A stretch of 64,000 bases of DNA from Perkinsus olseni (Eukaryota > Perkinsozoa > Perkinsida > Perkinsidae): contig JABANP010000195.1 in NCBI GenBank assembly GCA_013115135.1, positions 1 through 64,000 of the forward strand. The letters are read 5' to 3'. Of the stretch, positions 36,549 to 48,600 are shown piece after piece. The notes beneath the pieces are model-generated. The model did no database searches. It worked only from the letters and a program-made list of their open reading frames with translations, and was not told the DNA's origin. Made by a program: the position numbers and the translations under genes. How positions within the stretch are numbered: the first letter of the stretch is position 1; every line of letters starts with the position of its first letter.

Positions 36549-39500
36549 TTAGGTCCACTTACGCTGAAAAATCTCTCTGCTAGGCCTCCGGAAACAGGAC
36601 GATCCTGATACGCTCCTCCCACTACTCGTGCTGCTGCAGCTCGGTCGCTGAGAGAAGACCTTCTGCAGCTGTAGTAGCAACTTTGCGTCAACGTACGCTA
36701 ACTGGGCTCCAACCGAGCCTCGAATGTTCCGACTTCTGAGACCTTTGCTGCTTCCACTGCCTGAGCCAGAGCCGAACATCATCGCCGCCACGTTAAGCGA
36801 ACGCGATGTAGGTACAATCTGATGCAAACAGAGACCGGCCTAGTGCTTCCAGAAGGATTCTTACAGCCCTTCTGTTCGCCACTTGAACTTGTGAGAATCT
36901 TCTGCCACCTCTCTGGATTTTGACATCAGCGGCTGTGCTGTCATCCAGTGTTATATTCTTCTGTCCTTGCTCTCCTGTATTGATAAGTTATGAGCAGCTG
37001 TAAGCCAACGTGAATTCGTTCATACCTGGGGTCCCGTCGACAGCGTCTGAACCCGATGGCTGCTGACAGTGATTCCTTCGATCTCAAGACAGGCACCAAC
37101 GGTTCACCTCTCGTGTTCCCTCGCGCTTGAATGCTTGAAATGCTTGAGAGAGCCTCCTCATCGCCCACAGAGATGAACAGTTGCCTGCCAATAGAGTCCC
37201 TCAACTAGTGTACCGTACACTGTGTACGCAACCTCGGTCAATCAGCAAGCAATGGTGCATAGCATGATACAGTGTAGGTCAATAATGATACGATCGATCC
37301 ACCTGGCGCAGAAGCCTCCTAAGGAAGGTTGATCCTTGCTTCGCTGGCCCTCCCATAGCTGCGAGCGACAGCGTGTCGACTATGGAGTCTCTCGAGGGCT
37401 GCAAGAGAGCACAGTCGATCTCCGCCACACTCCCTAGGACCCTTCGAGAGAAATCTCCAGTGGCGGTGTTGGCCAAAGAATCTTCAATAAGTAACCTTAA
37501 CGCCTCAGTGGACAGTCCATTCGCTCTTTCTTCATCGACAGTCAGTATAGTTTGCAGCGATGAGATTTCAAATTCTACTGCCAGTATTAGAAGATACTCC
37601 CAGGTTTTAGAATGAACCTGCAAGGACGCCAGTGCCTCCTCTGCACCGCGCGCCACAGGTCGACTTCCCAAGGCAACCGCCGCAGCAAGGCAAGTCGGGT
37701 CGTCACGTTGGTCAGCCATAACAGTAGCTATAAAGTCCTGCAGGCCCGCGTCCGTGAAGAGCCTCACCCTGAAGCTGGTGGGTTCCGCAGGCATATGGAG
37801 GTGACCAAGTGCGGCTAAGGCCACCCTCCGTGCATCGGGCGCCCCTGTGGCGTATTGAAGCACGTCGATTGGCTCATACCGTGGAAGCGATGACCGCGGC
37901 ATAACCGACTGAGACGGCCTAGGATGTTGCATCCCGAGCCTCTGATGCAGCATGCGTCTCTTAGCGCGTTCCATGATAGACCGAGGATGTGTGACAGTAC
38001 TCTCGTCGGAAGTGCGCCAATCGCCACGACGGTAGCTCAGCCGGAGAGTGACAGCCCGGTTGAGGACAGATGCAACCCTCGATAGGAGGGAGGGGTCCAT
38101 CTCCGACGAGGTGAGGACGATAAGGGCACCGATGGCTGCTGCCGCGTCATCGCTGAAGTACGGCAATGATGCAGTCAATAGAGTATGGGCGGATGGTCCC
38201 CCGGAACCTGCCACACGACATTGTGAGCTCTCAAAGCCAGGCCTACCCATACTGCGTGTATCCTCTGCAAAGGAAGCCTCGAAGAGCGATATGCTGCGGG
38301 GCAGGCGTGGCGGAGAAGGTGACTGAAGCTCTTCGCCGCGACCCCAATTAGCCCGTGGTGATGTCGCTGTCGATACCAGATGAGGACTGGGCTGTGAGAC
38401 CTGAAAGGACCGTTCTCGAGAAGGACGAAATTATGAAATCACCTCCTCCTGGTGACGATGAAGTTCTTCAACAGACGACCGCAGCCTCAGGTTTTCAGTC
38501 TCGAGGTTGTCCAGGTGACGAGTCAGCCGCTCCACCTGTTCGGATAGCTCGGCGAGGTCTCAAGACAGGCTATCGACCTCTGCAAGGCTGTGCTCAGCCG
38601 CTCGATGTTCAACTTCTATAATCTCCTCTCGGACCGACTTATTCTCCGCCTCCAGATCAGCAACTCTCTTCCGCAGCTTCGCTTGAATCGAAGTTGCTTT
38701 CTCAACATTCTGAGAATGCTCAGAGGTAGCCGAGTGAATTTTACTACACAGACACGTTGCCGTGGCTTTCTTACCTCTCGTGCATCTTCTAGTCTCTTCT
38801 TCAGGCGAATGCATTCATCCCTAGCGGCCCCAGCAGCAGTTTTCAGAGTGGATACTCTCGCCCGAAGAGCCTGGACTTCAACACTCGGCGGTTGGGGCGG
38901 GGCTTGAGGTCCCTCTGTGGACTGGTTCCTTGATACCTGACGGGGACGGACACTTGACCAGCGTCGCTGGTCAACAAAGTAGGATACTGGTTCAGCAATC
39001 TCACGATCAAGCCACGAGAAAAAACGAAACCAGATAGATCGTCAGGACCACAGCGAGCAGGGAAGCTGGAGCCCGGCTCAAATCGGTAAAACTCACATCG
39101 GCATTAGTAGCAGCCGACATATCATTCATCTTCTTCTTCAGTCTGGCGTACTCTTCCTTTGCAGAGGCGGCTGTCGATTTATAAGATGCAATTCGCGACC
39201 TCAGCGACTTAAGCTCCTCCTGCATCGCGGAATTCGCTTTCTCCCTTTCCCTCCTCTCAGCGGAAGTTTGGCGAGTCTCTTGCAGCATACAAGTGACTCG
39301 ACTCATCAGCGTTTCCAACTGCCACGACCAAATTCTCCGGACGGGCCTGCCGAGTGCTCACCCTTTTCGTCAGCTTTCCTGCTGTTGAATTCAATGACGA
39401 CTGAGCGTCAACCAGCAGCCTGGCCGCAAGGTCTTGTATCATTTGCTGTGCCTTCACTATCTCCGCCCCCATCGCGCTTTGACGTTGCATCAACGTCCTC

Positions 39501-40157
39501 TCTCGGGCACTCACATCTGCTGCTTTCTTGACTACAAGGCTATGCAGAGTACTCAGCTCCTCGGCTGCTATCTAAGAACAGAAATCTGCTCCGATGAAGA
39601 GCCCAAAGATAAAGAGGTCTCCCAGGCGACGAGGGAGAACCATCGTCTCCTTGGGGAAGAGAGGAAGCATAATCCACGCTACGTTGAGGTGAGCATGGTC
39701 CCCATGGCCAGCAGATCCTCACCAGGGCGGAGGCAGTATTCCCTCCCGGGAAGCTAGTGGTCAGTATAGACGAGGATGCCCTCAGGCTGTCACCACCATC
39801 GTCATCCCCAATACCAAACACTGTCGTATCATCAACACAAGAATGCCTAGCCCCAGTGGACGGGATACACTGATGCTCAACTGTTGCCACCCGGAAGCCG
39901 TCCCCAGGGGTTATTGGAGAGGGCCTGATCACATGTATACGATCGAAGTCGGGCTGAAAGTGACGGCGGACTAACCCAAAATCTGAAGTGAATTTATTAT
40001 CACTGTCAGGCTGGTCCTGTGAGCCTGTTGCCGCCGGCGTTGAAAACATGTGTGACGGTGCAGTGGGCTGAGTACTAAGAACGCGGCACTCGTGAAGATA
40101 GTCCGAGTCAACCACTCGAGCACCGAGTGAGAGAAATCTTCCCTTCCCGCTATCCAT
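36549..40157 (-). CDS. Coiled-coil protein with one in-frame TGA
   Basis: The start is the ATG at 40157 (MDSGKGRFLSLGARVVDSD). An acidic, Ser-rich N-terminal region ends at a donor GTGAGG. Coiled-coil exons follow near 39.55-39.38, 39.32-39.10, 38.95-38.77 and 38.7-38.44 kb. Then comes a long exon (about 38390-37300) whose 323-residue open part is helical and uncharged, followed by exons near 37.2-37.05 and 36.8-36.55 kb with a Gly/Ser-rich segment and basic end. Heptads are strong (for example EKANSAMQEELKSLRSRIAS and LRKRVADLEAENKSVREE). Within one heptad run, at 38562-38560, a TGA interrupts DSLS/DLAELSEQ with the coil continuing in the same frame; I found no intron removing it. No family recognised; likely a cytoskeletal or trafficking scaffold. 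Confidence 0.65.
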
Positions 40158-41573
40158 AAAGATGGGCGGGGCCGGAACTGGCCGAAAGCGTATGCCTGAC
40201 CACCCATTATGGGTGACCCATTGGACTCGAGAGATTACGCGAGGGCTCAGCCAGAATGAAAGATAACAGCAACTGCCGCATGTTGAAGAATGCCACCCTA
40301 CGACACCTCAATGAGCTGACCTCATTGACTACCCAATACAAACTCTTTTTGATAGGCTGACTACCACGGCAATGACAGATTCTCGTCGCTTATGGGGGCA
40401 TAGATGCACTTCTGGTTTCCGCTTCTCCGTGCTTCTGTCTTATCTTCATCCAATCTTAGTACCGGCAGGCTACAGCTCTTGCTGCCGCAGTAGGATACGC
40501 CCGTGGAATCGTCCGTGGAGGCCTGAAATTTGAGTACAATGCCCTAGTGAATGCTGTAAACCTGGCCAACACTGCCCACTATCTTACCGTATCGCCCGCC
40601 ACTTGCATCTCACGGTGAGATTATCACTTTCTAAGCTCCGCAAATCTTCGCATATTGTCCAAGCCTAATACTCCAGCTATTGAATGAGAAGCGCTTTCCG
40701 TTACTCCACACACAGTCCACAACGGGAAAGCCTTGCAGATGCTACTGAGCAAAGCTCAGGAGCCTGTCCTCGGAATTGTACGTCAACAGCGATGTAGTCT
40801 TGAGCTTCATAAACCGTTAGCCTCCTCTCGTAGTAGGAGACATACGACGCAGGAGGATCTGCGTGAGCGAAATCCCCACGCAGTGCCCATGAGCGCACAA
40901 GAGCAACTCGTGCGGCCAAGAGATTATGAGAGGGTCATGGTAGTTCACTTTTACTCGCCATTGCTACTGTAGAGGCTCTTGTTATGGTCTCGATAGTATC
41001 CGTGTGTAAGTAACCACCCCAGTTCGTCAGTCTCGTCGCCGCACGCCGCACGGTGTGGCCAAAATTCAGTAAAAAATTCAAATGGTGATCGAATTCAGTA
41101 GGTGGTCGGCTAAAGTTGACATCCTCAAAATTTCAGCTCACCATTCGCATTCTCTGACACGTACTTTCCTCCTGAAAGTTCTAACTTTCCCCAGACTCTG
41201 GGGGAAGTTAAAACTCTGGGGCCCAGAGTTGACGCTGAGAAGGGATTTAACAACTCTACAGATCGAACCGCTCCCTTTTGACAGAAACTCTATGAAGGCG
41301 ACTTCCCATCGGCAGTGTTTTGTTTTCTGTGATGTCATACGAGCACGCCTGTTACTTGTGTGGTCATGCGACTTCGGCTTGCACGCCGGTTAGTTCACGA
41401 GGGAAAAGAATTGAAGAGGTTCTGGGATTCTCGCCTGAGGACTCCGGGTTGTGGGGGATATGACCCACCTGCGTCATAGGCCTTTCTACCGGGACTAAAG
41501 CTTGGGTGGAAAAGTATGTTCCGCGTGCGTGCCGTATGCATGGCGCAACCTTCCCAAGGTATTGGTGGGTGGG

Positions 41574-42195
41574 CGGAAAAAACGCAGACGTGGTTCTTAA
41601 CGTATTGGCGGCGTGGATGTCATCAGTGCCACACGAACTGCTTCTACCGCGACCAGAACTTGGCAAGACTCGGGTCCTTTCTGCCAGTGAAGCCGAGCAG
41701 TTGCAACTTGATGAGGCGCCTGATCGCTGGGATAATGCAGAGGATTGACTCTCGCCATATACTGCGAAATGCTCTAGTCTGAAGCGACCTCCGGTCCATG
41801 TTAGCGGTCAAGAATTCCGTCCACTAATAGGAAAAGGGCCGCCCTTATGCCATGGCTTCACATCCTGATGGGCTTGTGCCGGAATATATTTGATCATATG
41901 CTACGAAACGGTGCATGTAGAGCACAACTCGAGGGTATCTTGAAGAAAAGGCTGCATATCAGCCCGACCAAGCCAATCGCTGGGAGCACATCAGAGAAGA
42001 CAAACGGGCTCGGCTTCACTGGCAGGGACTGCAAACTTATAGTAAGTAGGGTGGGAGATATCAAGGCCGATCTATCGAGTATCCCCAAAGGACCCGAGGC
42101 TTGCCAAGTTCTTGTCGCGGTAGAAGCAGTTGGTGTGGCACCGATGACATCCGTGCCGCCAATACGTCCAGAACCACGTCTGCGTTTCTTCCGAG
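41574..42195. repeat. Divergent inverted (foldback) repeat
   Basis: The left arm (41574-41700) and right arm (42009-42195) are imperfect reverse complements. The right arm carries about 61 extra bases (42026-42086). Shared landmarks are AACGCAGACGTGGTTCT against AGAACCACGTCTGCGTT, and CTTGCCAAGTTCT near the other end. Translations of opposite strands agree (SGRGRSSSCGTDDIHAANT against SCRGRSSWCGTDDIRAANT), showing the two arms are copies. The spacer is about 310 bp. Confidence 0.75.
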
Positions 42196-43500
42196 TCGCC
42201 TAGTCTCGGGGAACCCACGAATCCCGATATCGATCAGTCCGACGAGTTATTACTTCGAACGCCTTAACACATCACCGACTATGAACAGACGATCATCCTT
42301 CACGGGTACGCAACTGGCATTTACTGGAAGCGGCAGACGTAAGTATCTCGTCTTTATGACCATGGCTCTACTTGTTACTATGAGTATGGAAGATTTCCGC
42401 CTCGGACACCAGTCACTGTTGTTGCAGTGCCTTCCGGTGAACGGTGGAGGTCTTGATAAACTTGCACTTCTGATTTGGGCCTCAGATCATCTTTGAAGAT
42501 ACTTGGAGTAGAACGAGTAGGCGAGCGATAATCGATGAAGACAGGGTGCTCCAAAATGGCAGCAATTCTATTTTCCCAATCTTTCCTGCGGAAAATTTCC
42601 TGCCGCAACAAAATGGTGGAAAGATATGGAAAAATAGCAAAAAAACGTGAAACCACAGGAAATCCACCCAAAGAACCGTTCTTCGGCCCACCCGTAAGCC
42701 AAAGCGTGGGAACCGGAGGCTTGGCAGTAGAATTTTCGCCACTGGTGTCGCAAATCGGGGGACAGACTGCGATTTGCAACGCAACGCGCCGACCCTGAGC
42801 GGGCGCTCATACAAAATACGCATTCTCAACTCCAACGGCTGCTCTTCCCCCAGAGATCCGTGCTGGGCAATGAGTTCTGAGTTGACCTTTCTTCTCTTTC
42901 ATTCACATATTCCCACAATGGATCCTCGCCCACAGGAATGGAATAGACGTGATTGGCGCGCGTAAGAACGAATTGGGCATATCGCCGATATGATATCGGG
43001 AATCTCTTGTGAGTTCCCTTTTTCATAGGTACTTTGTCCTCGATGGGCCATCGACGATGGCCGTAACGGCTACCGTTGTCGACTTCGTGGCTACGCACAA
43101 GGGGTAACATCCGCCGACAACAGCAACACGTTCAAAAGAGATACCAGAGGACCCTGGAGGGAGGAGGTGCCCTGGGCAGTGCAACGCAGTGGGCACCGTC
43201 CACCAAGAAACGACATTTCGATCTTGCGTTCTTGCAAGATCTAGCAAAGTTTCCAATACTTGGACTCTGGCGTTTCACAAGAGCGCAAGATTAGAACGGC
43301 GGACTTCCAGGTCAAATCATGTACGAGGACATGAATGCATTCCACGAGAACCGCTCACTGTCAGTGGGTCACTGAGCGGCGCTCAGCGATTACTGTGGGA
43401 CTCATAGGGTGAATTAGATTTGTGGGCACGTCTCGCAAATTCAGCTTTCCTTTGCACACTCGCAAACCCGATGGATTCAAGATTAACGCGCGAAGCACCA

Positions 43501-43572
43501 CCAAAATGGCATAATGGGGAGAATGTGTGGTTAACACGCACTCCCCCCAGGTTCGAATCTTGGTGGGAGCAC
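43501..43572 (+). repeat. tRNA-like relic with A and B boxes
   Basis: TGGCATAATGGG (A box), an anticodon-like arm GTGTG/CGCAC around GTTAACA, and CCAGGTTCGAATCTTGG (T arm with B box) follow in tRNA order. The 5' flank CCAAAA does not pair with the 3' TGGGAGC, so the acceptor stem is lost. Confidence 0.45.
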
Positions 43573-43737
43573 CTCGGTGCGACAAGCGGGCCTGCAGTCC
43601 AATTACCCCCGCCGCAAGGCAGGTGGCCCGGGCAACACTGTCTCACGACAGGGTTGGCAAAAACCGGACTAACCGTCGGTGACCACAATGGTCAATGCGA
43701 CCTGTGGTCGGCTGGACTACAGCCCTGGTACTGATCG

Positions 43738-44005
43738 GATGATCACACACCTGGGTAGGTATGCGGATCCTGATCCACGGCTGATCTTGAGAAAAAAATC
43801 AGACGGATGGATCAGGTCTTGATTCTTTCCAATATTTTCCTGAGTTTTGTCTCGAGTACCCTTTATCACGATCGAGTGGGTGATCCACGGATCCGAATCA
43901 CTATCCATGGATCAGATCGCGCGTGGATCTCATATTTGAGGATCAGAATACTTGTTTATGACTCAGCTGAGGGAGTCGACGGATCAGGTCCCACGGATCG
44001 GAGCA
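43738..44005. repeat. GATC-rich degenerate repeat
   Basis: About fourteen GATC tetramers occur in 270 bp, mostly as GGATC, TGATCC or GGATCAG. GGATCAGGTC occurs twice. About one GATC would be expected by chance. Confidence 0.6.
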
Positions 44006-44420
44006 CGTAGGCCTTAGAATTGGGCACGGTTAGGTAAAATGGGAGTCTGGCTCTCTTGGCTCATTCGTCGCATTTCGATCGGGGTCCGGCTAAACAGCTT
44101 GGCAGGATCGCCATGGTACTACCATGACCCTTAGGATGAGTAGGAGTGTGCTAGTTACATGGGGTGGCAAGCATTTGCCCAACGTGAAGTGGCTCTTCGG
44201 AGACGGCCTTCTGTAGGAAATGTACATCACCGTGTCACCGTCTTGGATCTTTGCAGATATCACACTAATGGTGCTGGCTGTGTAAGTTACACAGTGTAAC
44301 GGTGGATGCTATTCCGTCTTATATTACAGACCCTACTGCGTGTGTACTAGCTATTAGGGCGCTGTATGCCTGCAAGAAACGAGAAGACGTGCTACGAAGT
44401 CATCTACGAGGGAGGGAGAA

Positions 44421-44768
44421 CAGCTCTTTAGGGAGGGCGAACAGGAGGACTCAGGTATATGGTCAACGTATTCATGCCCGGCTAGCGGCGAAGGCTTCGA
44501 CGCGAAGCCGAGTCGCGGTAATTTGCGTATGACTAACTAGTTACTGAGACGACGTCCAGCCTCGTAGCTTCATGCTAAACGTATACTTGAAGATGGGTCC
44601 CATCTGCTAATGAGCTAATGAGTTCGGGTCCCATCTGATGGGATCACGCTCATTAGCCAAATCGGCACCGGTTTCTTGAGTTGAGGCAGTTCTACAACGC
44701 ACGTCAATTTCACCGGTGGTTGAGGCGGGCATATGAAAGCTAGTTTCCGAAATCAGGTCGTTCGAGCA
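44421..44768. repeat. Direct repeat copy 1
   Basis: This stretch matches 44973-45326 nearly base for base over about 350 bp, starting at CAGCTCTTTAGGGAGGGCG. The copies differ by scattered substitutions and a 6-bp insertion in copy 2. Inside is a local palindrome (GCTTCGACGCGAAGC) and a GGTCCCATCTGATGGGATC stem. No coding support. Confidence 0.9.
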
Positions 44769-44972
44769 ATAATGCCTGTTGGTAAGTACCTTTACATTGT
44801 GGGCGGCTATCGGGTCCATCCAAGTAGGCACCTGGGGTGACTACGACCAACCCAGTTGCAACTCGTAAGTCTTGAGTAGAGTGTTAAGTCGGCCACCTGA
44901 AGTGGCACACTTCCACAGCTGCCTCAATTTCAGGTGGCTTCTCTGATGAAGGGCAGTGATATAGGGTCCCTT

Positions 44973-45326
44973 CAGCTCTTTAGGGAGGGCGAACAGGAGG
45001 ACTCAGGTATATGGTTAACGTATTCATGCCCAGCTAGCGCCGAAGGCTTCGACGCGAAGCCGAGTCGCGGTAGTTAGCGTATGACTGACTAGTTCCCTGA
45101 GACGACGTCCAGCCTCGTAGCTTCATGCTAAACGTATACTTGAAGATGGGTCGCATCTGCTAATGAGCTAATGAGTTCGGGTCCCATCTGATGGGATCAC
45201 GCTCATTAGCTACATCGGCACCGGTTTCTTGAGTTGAGGCAGTTCGACAATGCACGTCAATCTCACCGGTGGTTGAGGCGGGCACATGAAAGCTAAATTA
45301 GTTTCCGAAATCAGGTCGTTCGAGCA
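44973..45326. repeat. Direct repeat copy 2
   Basis: The second copy of the 44421-44768 unit, in the same orientation 552 bp downstream, with AAATTA inserted near its end. High identity points to a recent duplication. Confidence 0.9.
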
Positions 45327-45635
45327 GAGCATACCACTCTGCCCGGCAGAGCTTGCCGCTGTGGAATGAAAGTTTCATTTCACAGCCGCAGGGCCTTATT
45401 ATAACACCGAGATGACTGGGCCCGATCTTGAGTGAGTACCTCGGACCACGCACAAAACTGCTACGGAGTGCCCGACAGTCCCAGCTAAGCGAAAGAAAAC
45501 GGTCTTCAAAACCTGGTTGCGGAGAGACAAAAGAAAGGGATTCTCCCACGAAGATTTGTTAACAACCCAATACTGAGCTTCTCGGCTAAGATAACAATCA
45601 CGTCGGAGGGATCCTCAATGAGGATGTCTCATCTT

Positions 45636-48600
45636 TCATGGTAGCTTAGATTCACTTCTAGTTAGCGCTTCTCCGTAGTTCCGTATGATCTCCTCCCTGC
45701 CTCTAATTTTCTCACGTAGTTCCGCTATGGTTCTCCTGTTCTGTTCAATTTCTGAAGCACGTCCAGGAGCCTTCTTGCCCACACCGAGTGGTCTTCTTGC
45801 AGCTGAAACAGCAAACCCGTAGAAACAGAGGATCACTTCGGCGCGAGTCGGATACGCGAACCGCGGTTCGCAGGCAGTTCCCGCCAGGCGTCACCACGAC
45901 TCCGTCAATAGAATAAAATATATAGCGTGAACCGATATGTCACAACCAGTATGCTACGCAGATCATACATGAAGTCACGAGAGACTATATCAGGCGCCTT
46001 CCTCTTCCTGGGGACGCGAGATATCGCTTGCACGGGCCCCCGTGGTACCCGCAGCTTCAGCTCTAGTAGAAGGTCCGGGCCTGGATACGCTCATCTTCCT
46101 CTCTTGACGCTCCATCTTCAAAGCCTGTAGTTCTTTACGAAGCTCGCCAATCTCACTCAGCAGAGCGATATTCTCCTGCAAGCCTCGTACTCTGTCCAGC
46201 TGCCGGGCAAATGCTCACCCCCATTATCCGAGAGTTATCCTTCCGACGAGCGTCTGCATCTTTCTGCAGCTTCGTCCGCAGCTTATTCACTTTCTCTTCG
46301 AGATACCCCCTCTGCTGCTCGTACTCCTGTAGTGAAGAGCTGGTCCGCATGCGCAAAACTACTCCTAATGATCCCCCGTGTACCCCTGATACGTTACCAA
46401 GTTACTACATCGCGGATCTCCTCGCTAAGGTCATGTACATCTTTCGTGGGGGGTTCCCGCCCATCCCGTTCTTCTTCTTCTTCCTCCTCCTCTCCTTCCT
46501 TCTCCGCCGCCTCCTCATCGTCGTCAGGCAGTTCCACATACTTCTTCGCCATGGCTACGAAGCTGTCTCTAAGCTTCTCGGGATCCTGAGCGATTCTGCC
46601 GTTGCCTTGTCGCAATATGCGCGAGTCCAGCGATGAGCGTGTGACGCGCTTTCGAGCATGAGGCTCCCCTAAGGCTAGCAGCAGGAGCCCAACTACCAAT
46701 ATGTGCTGCGTGGTATGATAGAGGTCCGTCTTGAAGGCCCTCGATACACGGCGCAAGTCTGACAGCCGCTGCCTGTTCTTGACCACCTCACGCTGCAGCT
46801 CCTTCTGCTTCCCCCTCATTTGCTTGATGTCATCCATTAAATGTTTATTCTGTTTGTGATGTCTGCCACACCGGATGGACGAGGTCAACCGCAACCCCCA
46901 ACTAACTCTTCAAGATCCCGATCCATATCCGAGATCTGTTTCTTCATCTCCGCTATGTCCCCTTCTTTCGGCCCAACTTGCGCCTTGAGCTCCTTGATCT
47001 TATAGTCCATAATCTGACGCCCACGAGCATCGGGCAATCGGAAGATCCCTCAAGATGCCAAACATCTTCTTCTTACGTATTTGAACTTCTCCAGCTCCTG
47101 ATTCTGTTTCTTGAGATCATATATTTTCTGTTCCTTCTCACCGATAACCTTGTCCTGTTCTTTAATGTTCTTCAAGCTCTTCTCCCGCTCAGCCATCAAC
47201 TCGTCTATCCTGTCTTGCTTCCTCCTGGCCTCCTCCTGTTGGCCTGCGTCGAAACACTCAACGTATCAGGAACCATAACCGCAACACAGTTCGCTCGACG
47301 CGAGATACCCGAGGAGGCCCCTTTCAGGGTCACCTCTTATCTCCTCTTCTTTCTTATGCATCTGCTTCCTCAAGTCTTCATGATGCTTCTTATGTATACC
47401 AGCCTCCCCTCTCAGCTTAACTTTGTCGTCTCTCTCATAAGACAGCAGCTGCTCGTATCTAAAAACGTTCGCAACACATGATAAGAACCGGCTCCAGAGC
47501 GACTATACAGCGGATTGTCATCGTAAGGCATGGAGACAGTAAGCTATATGGTAGAATATGAGCACGGCAAAAAGGTCGTTTTCCTGCACCACGGATAGTA
47601 GGCTCGAAAGATCAACCGTTAGTATGTCGCAACTTTGTTCTCAAGATAACGCCATGCGACAGAATAACAAAGCATCGGCCTGCCTGATTCAAGCACACGA
47701 ATATTTCTCGGATTCCAAGTTCAAGCTAGCCCAAACTTTGCACACCTACTGAGCCTTCATATCATTCAGCTCTCCTACCGCATCCTGTTCCAATTGCTTC
47801 ACGGTCTCACTGTGAACCTACAATGCTCCCGTCCGGTGAGAGCTGAGAGCTTCCGATAACCTTTATCGCCAAGGCTTTCTCGTCATCCACCCGTTGCTTA
47901 TGCAGGCGATCCCTCGCTTCTTGCTCCTGATACCTGAACCACCAACTTGGGCAAGGCAGCGCCCGCTAGGAAAGCCACTATAGCAAATGTGCGATGACAC
48001 CCTAGGGCTGGGTGAAATATGATCTACGACTATCTTACTGCTGTCGCAACTCGACAACCTTATTCTCGTGCATGTCCAAGAGGCTCTGATGCATCTGCTT
48101 CCATTGCCGCCGATCCTCGTGCCGCTGCTGCGCTAGTTGCTGACACCTACCAGCCGCGCACGACCCTCAGGAATTTTCGAGATCCACACGTCTCACTGCA
48201 AAGTGGCCACTACCGCCTCTCTGAGGGACGGATTTTTCAGTACCGTCCCTTCGATACCAAATAGTTACTCACAACCCGAAATGTATTCGATATTCCGAAT
48301 AGTTTACTTCGTAACTTGAGCCACTATCTTCTCTTGGTAGGCAATCTCCTGTTCCTGCAGCTCGCTTTTCTGCGTCTCCAAGAGATCTCTGATTTTCCGC
48401 TCGTACTCTGCAGCGAAAAAGTACGTCTAGGTAGGAACCACGCCCAGCCACGCACCTCCTTGAACGTCGTCTTTCTCTTCTCGAAGCATCTCGTATCTAC
48501 AAAGACCGACTGGCTGCTACTAATTCCACACTGAAATTCCGCGATGGCCGCCGGAGACTTGACCGTCACATAAGCTCCACTACACCGAGCCGTACTTGTC

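Larger units (their letters stand above)
40158..45635. other. Repeat-rich intergenic region
   Basis: No secure gene. A possible short plus-strand gene starts at the ATG at 42918 (MDPRPQEWNRRDWR, donor GTAAGA, continuation after TTTTCATAG), and another ATG exon at about 42281 ends at GTAAGT. Both are weak. The region is marked by a foldback repeat, a GATC-rich patch, a tRNA-like relic and a 350-bp direct repeat, listed separately. Confidence 0.4.

Noticed and set aside
42918..43250. Short plus-strand gene starting MDPRPQEWNRRDWR
   Set aside because: Two joins are possible, but the second is ambiguous and no family fits. Mentioned only in the region note.
46211..47481. Long plus-strand ORFs (141 and 167 aa), hydrophobic
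   Set aside because: They are antisense shadows of the CFAP57 coiled-coil exons; their Leu/Ser/Phe richness mirrors Lys/Glu codons.
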